Below, piece after piece: positions 49,519 to 58,794 of a DNA stretch of 64,000 bases (its first letter is position 1; each line of letters opens with the position of its first letter). The notes beneath the pieces were generated by a model. That model was given only the letters and a program-made list of their open reading frames with translations, had not been told where the DNA came from and did no database searches. Position numbers and translations under genes: made by a program. This stretch comes from Rhodospirillaceae bacterium (GTDB taxonomy: Bacteria; Pseudomonadota; Alphaproteobacteria; Bin65), in contig JAPPLJ010000026.1 in assembly GCA_028819475.1 (NCBI GenBank), forward strand, positions 10,851-74,850, given 5' to 3'.

Positions 49519-50499
49519 TCAGGACGGTCGGCCGGCGTCCTTCCGGTAGGCGTGGTTGGCGTTGAAGCTGGCGGTGAGGTAGTCGCCCCACACGACCGGA
49601 TCGTAGCGCGGCGGGTTGCCGGGGCCGGTGCAGCTTTCCAGGCAGGCGACCTCGGTCTCGAAATCCGGGTCGAAGAAGAAGGGCAGCGAATAGCGGTCCC
49701 GGCCCGGCGCGTTGATGACGCGGTGTACCGTCGAGCGGAAGCGGTCGTTGGTCCAACGCATCAGCATGTCGCCGATATTGACCAGGAACACGCCGGGCAG
49801 GTTGGGCGCATCGATCCAGTCGCCGTCGCGGGTCTTGACCTGCAGGCCGCCGACATCGTCCTGCGCCAGGATGGTGATGAAGCCGAAATCGCTGTGCGGT
49901 GCGGCGCCATACTGCTCCGGGTCGGCGTCTTCCGGCGCCGGCGGATAGTGCAGGGATCGCACGAACCCCATCGGATTGCGGTAGCGCACGGCAAAGAAGC
50001 TTTCAGGCAGATCGAGCGCAGTCTCGAACAGCGGCAACAGCCGCAGGCCGAGGGTCGACATGGCGTCGCGGTAGCCGGCGAGGGCGTTCCGGAACCCGTC
50101 GAGCCCGTCCGGCCACGGGTTGACCCCGTGCAACGGCCGCCGTTCCACGACCGCCGGGTCGTCCTCCGCCAGTTCCGGACCGATCAGGAAGGATTCGCTG
50201 AGGTTCGGTTTCGCCGCATCCGCCCGGTGCTGATCCGCCATCGGCATATAGCCGCGGTGGCCCATGTTGATCCGGACCGTCAGCTTGTCGGCCATCGGCT
50301 GGCCGAAAAAGCGCTGCGCTGCGACGAAGGCGTCCCGGACGACGCGCTTCGCAACGCCGTGATTCGCGATGCCGAAGAAGCCGATCCCCTCAAGCGCAGC
50401 GCAGATGTCCGCCGCCGCGGCGGCCCGGCCTGCCTCGACGCCGGCCAGGTAGTCGTGCAGGTCGACAATGGGAATCCGGGATGCCGGAACGTCGCTCAT
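49519..50499 (-). CDS. Isopenicillin-N-synthase-like 2OG-Fe(II) oxygenase
   Basis: A 326-residue oxygenase with the non-haem DIOX_N start (IPIVDLHDYLAG) and the iron triad HSD (in APHSDFGFITIL) plus the distal His in STVHRVINAP; the RYSLPFFFDP segment supplies the RxS motif that binds 2-oxoglutarate. Family members hydroxylate or desaturate small molecules, including amino acids and flavonoid- or ethylene-type substrates. It lies between the TRAP system and the second Cox operon, facing the former. Confidence 0.9.
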   Translation of the reverse strand: MSDVPASRIPIVDLHDYLAGVEAGRAAAAADICAALEGIGFFGIANHGVAKRVVRDAFVAAQRFFGQPMADKLTVRINMGHRGYMPMADQHRADAAKPNLSESFLIGPELAEDDPAVVERRPLHGVNPWPDGLDGFRNALAGYRDAMSTLGLRLLPLFETALDLPESFFAVRYRNPMGFVRSLHYPPAPEDADPEQYGAAPHSDFGFITILAQDDVGGLQVKTRDGDWIDAPNLPGVFLVNIGDMLMRWTNDRFRSTVHRVINAPGRDRYSLPFFFDPDFETEVACLESCTGPGNPPRYDPVVWGDYLTASFNANHAYRKDAGRPS

Positions 50500-50616
50500 C
50501 CTGCCGTTTCCTCGCTGATCCGTTTCAAATTGTATCTCAATATCCTTCTGTCAGAAACCCGCTGCTGTTAACATGGCCGGACGAACGCGCCGCCGGGCGC
50601 GACAATTTCGGGCCCG

Positions 50617-51471
50617 ATGCAGCTTTTCCACCCGACCACGATCGACGAAGCCGTTGCCCTCCTCGCCGCGCATGACGAGGCACGCTGCATCGCCGGCGGC
50701 CAGAGCCTGGTGGCGATGTTGAACCTCGGCCTGCTCGACCCGCCCGCCCTGGTTTCGCTCCGCAAGGTGGCGGGCCTCGATCGCCTGACCCGGCACGCCG
50801 ACGGCAGCGTGGCGATGGGCGCGGCCGTCACCCAGGCGGCGCTCGCCTCGGCCGGTCTGCCCGGTGCGCTGGCCGTGCTCAGCGAGGCCGCCCAACAGGT
50901 CGCCCACCCGGCGATCCGCAATTTCGGCACCGTCGGCGGCGCGCTGTGCCACGCCGATCCCGCGGCCGACCTGCCGCCCGCCTTCGTCGCCGCCGACGCC
51001 CGGCTCACCGCCATCGGGCCGGGCGGCGCGAGACGCATTCGCGCCGATGACTTTTTTCTCGACTATCTGACGACGGCGCTCGCGGAGGATGAAATCCTGA
51101 CGGAAATCCGCCTGTCCCCGCCGCCGCCCGGCTCCGTCGGCGCCTACCACAAATTCGCCCGGGTCGACGGCGACTATGCCACCGTGTCGGTCGCGGTCGC
51201 CCTGACCCTGGAGGGCGGGATCTGCCGGGCCGCGCGGGTCGTGCTGGGCAGTTGCGCCGCGCAGCCCTTGCGCCTCGATGCGGCGGACGCGGCGCTGGCG
51301 GATACGCGGCTGGACGACGAAGCCGTCGCGAGGGCCGGCGCCCTGTTGCAGGATGCCGCCGAGCCGCTCGCCGACATGCGCGGCTCCGCCGAGTATCGCC
51401 GGCGCATCATTCCCGGCCTGGTCGCGCGCACGGTCGAGGCAGCCAGAGCCAGGTCGGAGGCCCCGGCATGA
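50617..51471 (+). CDS. CoxM-type FAD-binding subunit of molybdenum hydroxylase
   Basis: A 284-residue FAD subunit. AGGQSLVAMLNLGL and RNFGTVGGALCHADPAADLP are the two flavin-binding motifs, here with the canonical GG pair. It starts 117 bases from the divergent 2OG oxygenase gene and overlaps the next gene as ATGA. It belongs to a second, separate CoxMSL set in this window, with order M-S-L. Confidence 0.93.
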   Translation: MQLFHPTTIDEAVALLAAHDEARCIAGGQSLVAMLNLGLLDPPALVSLRKVAGLDRLTRHADGSVAMGAAVTQAALASAGLPGALAVLSEAAQQVAHPAIRNFGTVGGALCHADPAADLPPAFVAADARLTAIGPGGARRIRADDFFLDYLTTALAEDEILTEIRLSPPPPGSVGAYHKFARVDGDYATVSVAVALTLEGGICRAARVVLGSCAAQPLRLDAADAALADTRLDDEAVARAGALLQDAAEPLADMRGSAEYRRRIIPGLVARTVEAARARSEAPA

Positions 51472-51971
51472 CCGCGGCGGTCGTGGTCGCCCTCGCGGTC
51501 AACGGCGAAGCCCTGAGCCCGCTTGCCGGGCCGGGCGAGACGCTGCTCGACATCCTGCGCAGCCGGGCGGAACTGACCGGCAGCAAGCGCGGCTGCAACA
51601 CCGGCGTGTGCGGCGCCTGCACCGTCCTGGTCGACGGCAAGGCGGCGCGAAGCTGCCTGATGCTGGCCGCCGACTGCGCCGGGCGGGAAATCGTCACGAT
51701 CGAAGGGTTGGACGGCGACCCGCACGCCGCGCTCCTGCGCGAGGAGATGGCCGGCGCCGGCGCCGTCCAGTGCGGCTACTGCACGCCCGGCATGATCGTC
51801 GCCCTGACGGACCTGTTCCGGGGCGCCGCCGAACCGCCCGACGCCGGGGCGGTGCGCCATTGGCTCGGCGGCAACATCTGCCGCTGTACCGGCTATGTCA
51901 GCATCGTCGAGGCTGCCGTGAACGCTGGCCGCCGTGCCGTCGGGAGCGAACCCGGAATGGCCGGGCGATGA
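51468..51971 (+). CDS. CoxS-type 2Fe-2S subunit of molybdenum hydroxylase
   Basis: A 167-residue iron-sulfur subunit. GCNTGVCGACTV with a downstream SCLML gives the plant-type cluster, and CGYCTPG plus CRCTGY the second cluster. It overlaps both neighbours by four bases as ATGA, which enforces equal production of the three subunits. Confidence 0.94.
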   Translation: MTAAVVVALAVNGEALSPLAGPGETLLDILRSRAELTGSKRGCNTGVCGACTVLVDGKAARSCLMLAADCAGREIVTIEGLDGDPHAALLREEMAGAGAVQCGYCTPGMIVALTDLFRGAAEPPDAGAVRHWLGGNICRCTGYVSIVEAAVNAGRRAVGSEPGMAGR

Positions 51972-54346
51972 ACGGACTTCCCGAATCGATCGGCGCGCGG
52001 CTGCCGCGCCGCGACGCCGCCGACAAGCTGGCCGGTGCGGCGCGCTATACAGACGATCTTTCGCGGCCGGGCATGCTGCACGCCGCGATCCTCAGCAGCC
52101 CCTGGCCGAGCGCGCGGATCCTCGGCATCGATACGGCCGCCGCCCGGGCGCTGCCCGGCGTCAAGGCGGTGCTGACCGGGGCCGACCTGCCGGCGCGCCG
52201 CTGGGGCCTGTTCGTCTACGACGAGACCCCGCTCGCCGCCGGCGTGGTGCGCTATGTCGGCGAGCCGGTCGCCGCGGTCGCCGCTACCGACCTCGCCACG
52301 GCCCGCGCGGCGGCGGCGCTGATCGAGGTGGACTACGAAGAGCTGACGCCGGTGCTGAGCATCGCGGCGGCGTTGGAAGACGGCGCGGTCCCGGTCCATC
52401 GGGAATTCGAGAGCTACGAGAAACGCCCGGACCTCGGCTTCGAGCGCGTCAACGAGATCGCGCGCCAGGAGTTCAGCGAAGGCGACGTCGAGGCGGCCTG
52501 GGCCGATTGCGATGTCATCGTCGAGGGCGTCTACGAGGTGCCGTCCCAATCGCACGTCTATCTGGAACCGGTCTCCGCGATTGCCGAGTTCGACCGCGCC
52601 GGCAAGCTGACCGTCCGGTCCGCCAACCAGTCGGTCAACAAGGTGCAGGCGACCCTGTCGCGGGCCCTCGACCTGCCGATGTCGAAGATCCGCGTCGTCA
52701 CGCCGGCGGTCGGCGGCGCGTTCGGCGGCAAGTCCGGCGTCACGATCCAGCCGCTGGTCGCCCATCTCGCCCGGGCGACCGGCAGGCCGGTCAAGCTGAC
52801 GCTGACCAGGGAGGAAGACTTCATGGCGATGCGCCGGCGTCATCCGGCCATCGTCCGCGTCAGGACCGGCGCGAAGGCCGGCGGCACCCTGGTCGCCCGC
52901 GATCTCGACATCGTCTACGACGGCGGCGCCTATGCGGAGGACAGCCCGGCCGTGCTCGGCTTCGGCCTGCTGATGGCGCGCGGCCCCTACAAAATCCCAA
53001 ACTGCCGGCTGCGGGGACGCGCCGTCTACACCAACCGGCTGCGCGCCGCCGGCTTCCGCGGCTACGGCAACCCGCAGGTGACCTTCGCCACCGAAGCGCA
53101 GATCGACGAGCTGGCCGACCGGTTGGGCCTCGATCCGGTCGAGTTGCGGCTGAAAAATGCCGTCGAGGCCGGAGGGCGCTGGATCGGCGGCCAGACGATC
53201 ACGTCCTGCGGCCTGGGAACGTGCCTGACCGAAGCGCGCGACGCCTCCGGCTGGGCCGAAAAGCGCCGGGACGGCGGCATCGGCGCGGGCGGGAAGCGCC
53301 GCGGCATCGGCGTCTCCGCCTTCGCGCATATCTGCGGCCTGCTCGGGACGTCGGCGACGGTGCGCCTGCTCGAAGACGGTGCCGTCGCGCTCGCCCACAG
53401 CGCCGTCGATCTCGGCCAGGGCGCGGAATCGGCGCTGGCGCAGATCTGCGCCGGCGCGCTCGATATCGATGTCGACCGGGTCGATTCAGCTCCGGCGGAC
53501 AGCGGCGCGGCGCCCTACAACTGGAGCACCGGCGGCAGCCGGGTGACCTATATGGTCGGCCGCGCCGTGACGCAGGCCGCCGATGCGGTGCGCGAGCAGA
53601 TCGTCCGCCATGCCGCCGAAACCTTCGAATGCGCGCCCGGCGACATCGAGATCCGGCCGGGCGGCCGGGCGGGGATCGTCGGGGTGCCGGAGCGGGAATT
53701 GAGTTTCGGAGAAATCTCGCTGCGCGCGCACTACCGGACCGGCGGCCCGATCATCGGCAGCGGGGCGCTGGTCTATGACGGCGAGGCGTTCGACTACAAG
53801 GAAGCGGTCATCCGGAACTATCCTTTCGAGCGCGTCGGCACCTATGTGTTCGGCGCCCATGTCGTCGAGGTCGAGGTCGATACCGTGACCGGAAAGGTGG
53901 AGATCCTGCGCGCCTGGGCGGCCCACGACGTCGGCCGCGCGATCAATCCGACGTCGGTCGAGGGCCAGATCCTGGGCGGCTTCGTCCAGGGCGCGGGCTA
54001 TGCCCTGCTTGAGGAACTGCTTTGGGAAGACGGCCAGCCGGTCAATCCCAGCATGATGGACTACAAGGTCTTCGGCGCGCTCGACCTGCCGCTCGACATT
54101 CATCCCATCATCGTCGAAGAGCCGGAACCGTCCGGCCCGTTCGGCGCCAAGGGGATCGGCGAGCCGCCCCTGGTCGGCGCGGCGCCCGCCATCGCCAACG
54201 CCGTCGCCCACGCCACCGGCCTGCGGCTGCGGACGATCCCGATGACGCCGGAGCGCGTGCTCGACGCGCTCGGATCGACCGCCCCGGCCGGTTCGCAGGA
54301 AGTGGTGGGCCCGGCAGGACTCGAACCTGCAACCAGACCGTTATGA
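51968..54346 (+). CDS. CoxL-type molybdopterin subunit, 3' end antisense to a tRNA gene
   Basis: A 792-residue large subunit. VGGAFGGKSG, RAAGFRGYGNP and DLGQGAESALAQI bind the cofactor, and GAKGIGEPPLVGAAPAIANAVAHA holds the catalytic Glu. The CODH-type cysteine loop is absent, so the substrate is an aromatic, aldehyde or purine-like compound. The natural C-terminus seems to end near TPERVLDALG. The last ~17 residues, ending VGPAGLEPATRPL, come from reading through the antisense strand of a tRNA gene (54303-54379). It has no fused CoxG domain, unlike the first CoxL in this window. Confidence 0.92.
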   Translation: MNGLPESIGARLPRRDAADKLAGAARYTDDLSRPGMLHAAILSSPWPSARILGIDTAAARALPGVKAVLTGADLPARRWGLFVYDETPLAAGVVRYVGEPVAAVAATDLATARAAAALIEVDYEELTPVLSIAAALEDGAVPVHREFESYEKRPDLGFERVNEIARQEFSEGDVEAAWADCDVIVEGVYEVPSQSHVYLEPVSAIAEFDRAGKLTVRSANQSVNKVQATLSRALDLPMSKIRVVTPAVGGAFGGKSGVTIQPLVAHLARATGRPVKLTLTREEDFMAMRRRHPAIVRVRTGAKAGGTLVARDLDIVYDGGAYAEDSPAVLGFGLLMARGPYKIPNCRLRGRAVYTNRLRAAGFRGYGNPQVTFATEAQIDELADRLGLDPVELRLKNAVEAGGRWIGGQTITSCGLGTCLTEARDASGWAEKRRDGGIGAGGKRRGIGVSAFAHICGLLGTSATVRLLEDGAVALAHSAVDLGQGAESALAQICAGALDIDVDRVDSAPADSGAAPYNWSTGGSRVTYMVGRAVTQAADAVREQIVRHAAETFECAPGDIEIRPGGRAGIVGVPERELSFGEISLRAHYRTGGPIIGSGALVYDGEAFDYKEAVIRNYPFERVGTYVFGAHVVEVEVDTVTGKVEILRAWAAHDVGRAINPTSVEGQILGGFVQGAGYALLEELLWEDGQPVNPSMMDYKVFGALDLPLDIHPIIVEEPEPSGPFGAKGIGEPPLVGAAPAIANAVAHATGLRLRTIPMTPERVLDALGSTAPAGSQEVVGPAGLEPATRPL

Positions 54347-54379
54347 GCGGCCGGCTCTAACCGATTGAGCTACGGGCCC
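54303..54379 (-). tRNA. tRNA with CAU anticodon, probably tRNA-Ile2
   Basis: The minus strand folds into a full cloverleaf of 77 bases with an encoded 3' CCA. The acceptor arm is GGGCCCG paired with the matching 3' arm, the D-arm is GCTC...GAGC, the anticodon stem GGCCG pairs with CGGTC around a loop CTCATAA, and the T-arm is CAGG-TTCGAGT-CCTG. The CAT anticodon means initiator/elongator Met or the lysidine-modified Ile2. The acceptor stem, D-arm and CTCATAA loop resemble Ile2 more than elongator Met; no initiator features (such as a C-A mismatch at the stem top) are seen. The 3' 44 bases overlap the CoxL reading frame. Confidence 0.9.
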
Positions 54380-54637
54380 CGGCGCTGCCGCGCCGGTCGG
54401 GAAACGTCTGCGGCGATGCTTCCACACCGGCCGCGGCGCGGAAGCCCTACATAGGCCGAACGGTAAACGGCTGCAATTGCCGCCTGCCCGACCGCCCCGG
54501 CCTTGTGCTCCGACCGCCTGTTCCCTGCCACGCTCCGGGGCGCTGCCCGCGGTTGCGGCCCGGAGTCCGGTTGCCAGCCGGCCCCGGCCGTCCAACATTC
54601 CGCAGAACCATCTCCGGCCCCTGCCGCCCGTCCGCCG

Positions 54638-56248
54638 ATGACCGACATCGCCGCCCCGCCCCGTGCCCATGCGTCCCGTCCCGATGCGCCCCGTCCGGTG
54701 GTGCTGTGCATCCTGGACGGCTGGGGCCATCGCGCCGAGGCGGCGAACAATGCCATCGCCCTTGCCGAAACCCCGGTGTGGGACCGGCTCACGGCAGCCT
54801 GCCCCTATGCGCTCGGCGATGCGTCGGAACACCATGTCGGGCTGCCGGGCGGACAGATGGGCAATTCCGAGGTCGGCCACATGACGATCGGTGCCGGCCG
54901 GGTCGTGCTCCAGGACCTGCCGAAGATCGACGCAGCGGTTGCCGACGGCTCGCTGGCAGACCGGCCGGCCTTCCGCCGCTTCGCCGAATCTCTGTCCGCG
55001 ACCGGCGGCACCGCCCACCTTCTGGGCCTCATGTCGCCGGGAGGGGTGCATTCCCACCAGCGCCATATCGCGGCAGTGGCGAACGCCCTCGCCGCGCGGG
55101 GCATTCCGGTTGCGGTCCACGCCTTTCTCGACGGGCGGGATACGCCGCCCAGAAGTGCCAAGGGTTTCATAACAGACTTCGAGGAGGCCATTGCCGGCAA
55201 GGGCCCGATCCGGATCGCGACGGTGAGCGGCCGTTACTTTGCGATGGATCGCGACAGGCGCTGGGATCGCACCGCCGACGCCCATGTAGCGCTGGCGGAG
55301 GGGAAAGGCAGTTTGGCGGCCCGCGCCGGTTCGGCCGACGAAGCCATCGATTTTGCCTGGGTGGCCGATGAGACCGACGAGTTCGTCCGGCCGACCGTAG
55401 TCGGCGACTACGAGGGCATGAAAGACGGCGACGGCGTGTTCATGGCGAACTTCCGGGCCGACCGGGCGCGGCAAATCCTCAGCGCGCTGCTCGATCCGGA
55501 ATTCGATGGCTTCGCCCGGCCGCGGGCCGTCCAATTCGCTGCCGCGCTGGGCATGAGCGAAGTTTCCGCGCAGCACAGCGAATGGATGGACACGCTGTTT
55601 CCGCCCGAGGCGCCGGCCAACGTGCTGGGTGAGGCGGTCGCCGCCGCCGGCCTGACGCAACTGCGCATCGCGGAGACCGAGAAATACGCCCATGTCACCT
55701 TCTTCCTGAACGGGGGCCGGGAGGCGCCTTTCGCCGGCGAGGAGCGAATCCTGGTCCCGTCGCCCAAGGTGGCGACCTACGACCTGCAGCCGGAAATGTC
55801 GGCGCCGGAACTGACGGACCGGCTGGTCGCGGCGGTCGATGGCGGCGCGTTCGACCTGATCGTCGTCAACTATGCCAATACGGATATGGTCGGCCATACC
55901 GGCGACATGGCGGCGGCGGTCAGGGCGGTGGAAACGGTCGATTCCTGTCTCGGCCGGCTGGAGGCGGCGGTGACGGTTGCGGGCGGGGCCCTGCTCATCA
56001 CCGCGGACCACGGCAACGCCGAACAGATGGCCGATCCCGAGACCCGGCAGAACCACACCGCCCACACGCGCAATCCGGTGCCGATCCTGCTCGCCGCAGG
56101 CGCAGCCGGGCGCACCCTGCGCAGCGGGACACTGGCCGATATTGCGCCGACGGTCCTGGATCTCATGGGGCTTGCCCAGCCTCGCGAAATGACCGGCGCG
56201 TCCCTGCTCGGCGGCCGCGCCGCAGGCTCGGCGACCATTGCTGCCTAG
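54638..56248 (+). CDS. gpmI: 2,3-bisphosphoglycerate-independent phosphoglycerate mutase
   Basis: A 536-residue alkaline-phosphatase-fold enzyme converting 3-phosphoglycerate to 2-phosphoglycerate. LCILDGWG at the start, the phosphoserine loop QMGNSEVGHMTIGAG, the GGVHSH motif, FLDGRDTPP, the RADRARQ segment, NYANTDMVGHTG and TADHGNAEQM supply the two-metal site and catalytic residues in the expected order. Full length for the family. The first gene of a conserved alphaproteobacterial operon with envC, ctpA and rppH. Confidence 0.95.
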   Translation: MTDIAAPPRAHASRPDAPRPVVLCILDGWGHRAEAANNAIALAETPVWDRLTAACPYALGDASEHHVGLPGGQMGNSEVGHMTIGAGRVVLQDLPKIDAAVADGSLADRPAFRRFAESLSATGGTAHLLGLMSPGGVHSHQRHIAAVANALAARGIPVAVHAFLDGRDTPPRSAKGFITDFEEAIAGKGPIRIATVSGRYFAMDRDRRWDRTADAHVALAEGKGSLAARAGSADEAIDFAWVADETDEFVRPTVVGDYEGMKDGDGVFMANFRADRARQILSALLDPEFDGFARPRAVQFAAALGMSEVSAQHSEWMDTLFPPEAPANVLGEAVAAAGLTQLRIAETEKYAHVTFFLNGGREAPFAGEERILVPSPKVATYDLQPEMSAPELTDRLVAAVDGGAFDLIVVNYANTDMVGHTGDMAAAVRAVETVDSCLGRLEAAVTVAGGALLITADHGNAEQMADPETRQNHTAHTRNPVPILLAAGAAGRTLRSGTLADIAPTVLDLMGLAQPREMTGASLLGGRAAGSATIAA

Positions 56249-57449
56249 TGCCGCCCGGTCGCTGCTTGCGGCGGTCGCCGCGATGGCCGCCGTATCCGCC
56301 ATGTTTGCATTGCAAACGGGCGAAGCGGCCGCCCGGAACGAACGGGACCGGCTGGAGGACGTCGAGCGCCGGATCGACAAGGGCCGCGGCCGGGATGCCG
56401 CGCTGACCCGGCACGCTGGCAAACTCGCCGTGGAGGTGCGCGCCCTTCGGCAACGGGTCGTTTCCGTGGCCCGCCGCCTCCAGGTCCAGGAAAGCGCGCT
56501 GATGCGCGTCAAACTCGGCCTGGCGCGGCTGGAAGAGGCAATTCGCCGGGACAACGCCGAATACCGGCGCAACGAACGGCAGTTCCTGCGCATTGTCGGG
56601 GCGCTTCGGCGCATCCGGAGCAACCCGCCGGGCGTCCTTGCCATGCATTTCGCCGACGCGCAGGACGCAATTCGCAGCACGATCGTCCTGCGCTCCCTGG
56701 TGCCGCGGCTGCGCGCCCGCGCGGATCTGCTGCGCCGCAAGGCGGCGGACTACAACAAGCGCCGCCGCAACGTCTCGCGGCAGCGCGAAGACATCGCGTC
56801 GAAGGCCGGGCAACTGCGCGGCACCCGGCAGGAGCTCGCCGCCTTGCTGGGGCGCCAGGTCCGCCTGTTGGCCGAGACCCGGGAGGAAAAGGCCGAAGTC
56901 CGCCGCCGCCTCGCCCGGCTGACCCGGCAGGCGGAGACGCTGCACGACCTGATGGCGAACCTGGAACGGGAGACTACCGTCGCCTCGCCGAAACGGCCGG
57001 CACGCGCGGCCACGCTGACACGGCCGGAACGGCTCCGCCGCTTCCGCGATGCCCGCGGCAGGGTCGTCCCGCCTGTCCCGGCACGCGTCGTGAAGCGGTT
57101 CAGCGACCGGGACCGGTTCGGCCTCGCCGTAAACGGGCTGCGCTTCGCCGCCCGGGCCGGCACGCAGGCCGTTGCGCCATATGACGGCCAAATTGTGTTT
57201 GCAGGATCGTTCCGCAGCTATGGACCGATCTTGATCATCGAGCATACCGACGGATATCACTCTCTCATCGCCGGTCTGGTGCGAATCGATGTCGTGAACC
57301 GGCAATGGGTGCTGGCCGGCGAGCCGGTCGGTATCGTCGGGAAAACGGAAACGCCGACTCCTTGGCTCTATCTCGAGCTGAGACAGCGCGGCCGCCCAAT
57401 CGATCCGCAGCCCTGGCTGGCGGCGGATAAACGCAAGGTAGACGGATGA
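56238..57449 (+). CDS. envC: EnvC-like murein hydrolase activator (degenerate M23)
   Basis: A 403-residue exported protein starting at TTG 56238, overlapping gpmI by 11 bases. It has an N-terminal hydrophobic signal (LLAAVAAMAAVSAMFAL), a long coiled coil (about residues 35-240), and a C-terminal LytM/M23 domain. The zinc-ligand pattern HxH of active peptidases is not present; the ILIIEHTDGYHSLIAGL and LYLELRQRGRPIDPQPWL segments match EnvC-type activators, which switch on amidases at the division septum rather than cleaving themselves. The following ctpA start overlaps its stop by four bases (ATGA). Confidence 0.9.
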   Translation: MLPSAARSLLAAVAAMAAVSAMFALQTGEAAARNERDRLEDVERRIDKGRGRDAALTRHAGKLAVEVRALRQRVVSVARRLQVQESALMRVKLGLARLEEAIRRDNAEYRRNERQFLRIVGALRRIRSNPPGVLAMHFADAQDAIRSTIVLRSLVPRLRARADLLRRKAADYNKRRRNVSRQREDIASKAGQLRGTRQELAALLGRQVRLLAETREEKAEVRRRLARLTRQAETLHDLMANLERETTVASPKRPARAATLTRPERLRRFRDARGRVVPPVPARVVKRFSDRDRFGLAVNGLRFAARAGTQAVAPYDGQIVFAGSFRSYGPILIIEHTDGYHSLIAGLVRIDVVNRQWVLAGEPVGIVGKTETPTPWLYLELRQRGRPIDPQPWLAADKRKVDG

Positions 57450-58759
57450 AACGTATTGCGCTTGCCGTTCTCTTCCTGGTTTCGGCGACGATCGCCGTAC
57501 CGGCCTCCGCTCCCGTCCGGGCCGCGGACGAGAAGGAACCCGACACCTACAGATATCTCGACCTGTTCGGCGCCGTCTTCGAGCGGGTGCGCTCCGGCTA
57601 TGTCGAGAAGGTCACCGACAAAAAGCTGATGGAAGCCGCGATCAACGGCATGCTGCAGTCGCTCGACCCGCATTCCAACTATATGAGCGCCGAAGCCTTC
57701 AAGGAGATGCAGGTCGATACGGCCGGCAAGTTCGGCGGCCTCGGCATCCAGGTCACGACGGAGCGCGGCATCGTGAAGGTGATCTCGCCGCTCGACGATA
57801 CGCCGGCCGCAAGGGCGGGCATCCGCGCGAACGACCTGATCACCCATATCGACGGCAAGCCGATCATCGGCATTTCCCTGCGCGAAGCCGTCAACATGAT
57901 GCGCGGCCCGGTCGATTCGAAGATCACGATCAAGATCCGGCGCAAGGGAGTCGATCCGTTCGACGTCACCATTGTCCGGGCCATCATTACGGTCAAGTCG
58001 GTGCGCCACCGGACGATCGGCAATATCGGCTACATCCGGATCACGGCGTTCACCCAGCAGACCAAGGTCGGCCTGGATACCGCGCTCAGCGAATTCCGGC
58101 GCAAGCCGGGCAAGGCATGGGGCGGCGTCGTGCTCGACCTGCGCAACAATCCGGGCGGCCTGCTCTCCCAGGCGATCGACGTCACCGACAGTTTCCTCGA
58201 CCGCGGCGAGATCGTCTCGACCCGCGGCCGCGAAGCCAAGATCAGCAGCCGATACAACGCCAAGAAGGGCGATATGACCGATGGCCTGCCGATCGTCGTG
58301 CTGATCAACAGCGGCTCCGCTTCGGCCTCGGAAATCGTCGCCGGCGCGCTGCAGGACCATCGCCGGGCCATCCTCATGGGCACCAAGAGCTTCGGCAAGG
58401 GTTCGGTCCAGACCGTCGTGCCCCTGGGCAACCAGGGCGCCATGCGGCTGACCACCGCCCGCTACTACACGCCGTCGGGCCGCTCGATCCAGGCCAAGGG
58501 CATCGTTCCGGACATCGTCGTCGAGCAGGCGAAAGTGACGGCGCTGGCGCCGCGCGGCCTCGGCCGGGAGGTCGACCTGCCGAACGCCCTGGATGCGGAG
58601 AGGAAGGATAACGGAAGGAAGCAGGAAGGCGCCGGTTCGAGCGGCGGCGACAGTCCCGCGGCGGCCGGCGAGAAGGCGCCCGACGATTACCAGTTGTCCC
58701 GCGCCGTCGACCTGCTGAGGGGGCTCGCGCTCTTCAGGAAAGTGAACGGCGGCGAATAG
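57446..58759 (+). CDS. ctpA: C-terminal processing protease, S41 family
   Basis: A 437-residue periplasmic protease. A signal peptide (MKRIALAVLFLVSATIAVPASA) is followed by a PDZ domain around GGLGIQVTTERGIVKVISPLDDTPA and by the S41 catalytic domain: LDLRNNPGGLL, the nucleophile Ser in NSGSASASEI and the general-base Lys in GTKSFGKGSVQ. It trims C-termini of envelope proteins, and in alphaproteobacteria has been linked to cell-wall remodelling, fitting its place beside an EnvC-like activator. Confidence 0.95.
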   Translation: MKRIALAVLFLVSATIAVPASAPVRAADEKEPDTYRYLDLFGAVFERVRSGYVEKVTDKKLMEAAINGMLQSLDPHSNYMSAEAFKEMQVDTAGKFGGLGIQVTTERGIVKVISPLDDTPAARAGIRANDLITHIDGKPIIGISLREAVNMMRGPVDSKITIKIRRKGVDPFDVTIVRAIITVKSVRHRTIGNIGYIRITAFTQQTKVGLDTALSEFRRKPGKAWGGVVLDLRNNPGGLLSQAIDVTDSFLDRGEIVSTRGREAKISSRYNAKKGDMTDGLPIVVLINSGSASASEIVAGALQDHRRAILMGTKSFGKGSVQTVVPLGNQGAMRLTTARYYTPSGRSIQAKGIVPDIVVEQAKVTALAPRGLGREVDLPNALDAERKDNGRKQEGAGSSGGDSPAAAGEKAPDDYQLSRAVDLLRGLALFRKVNGGE

Positions 58760-58794
58760 GCGCCGCCGCAGCGGCCGCACCGGCTACGGACGCC

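Noticed and set aside
54303..54346. The C-terminal peptide ending GPAGLEPATRPL as a real conserved protein tail.
   Set aside because: It is exactly the antisense translation of the tRNA 3' half; this peptide arises wherever a frame runs into such tRNA genes and carries no functional information.
54303..54379. Calling the tRNA as initiator or elongator methionine.
   Set aside because: The CAT anticodon alone allows it, but the acceptor stem, D-arm and CTCATAA loop fit Ile2 better and initiator features are missing. I keep the call as probable only.
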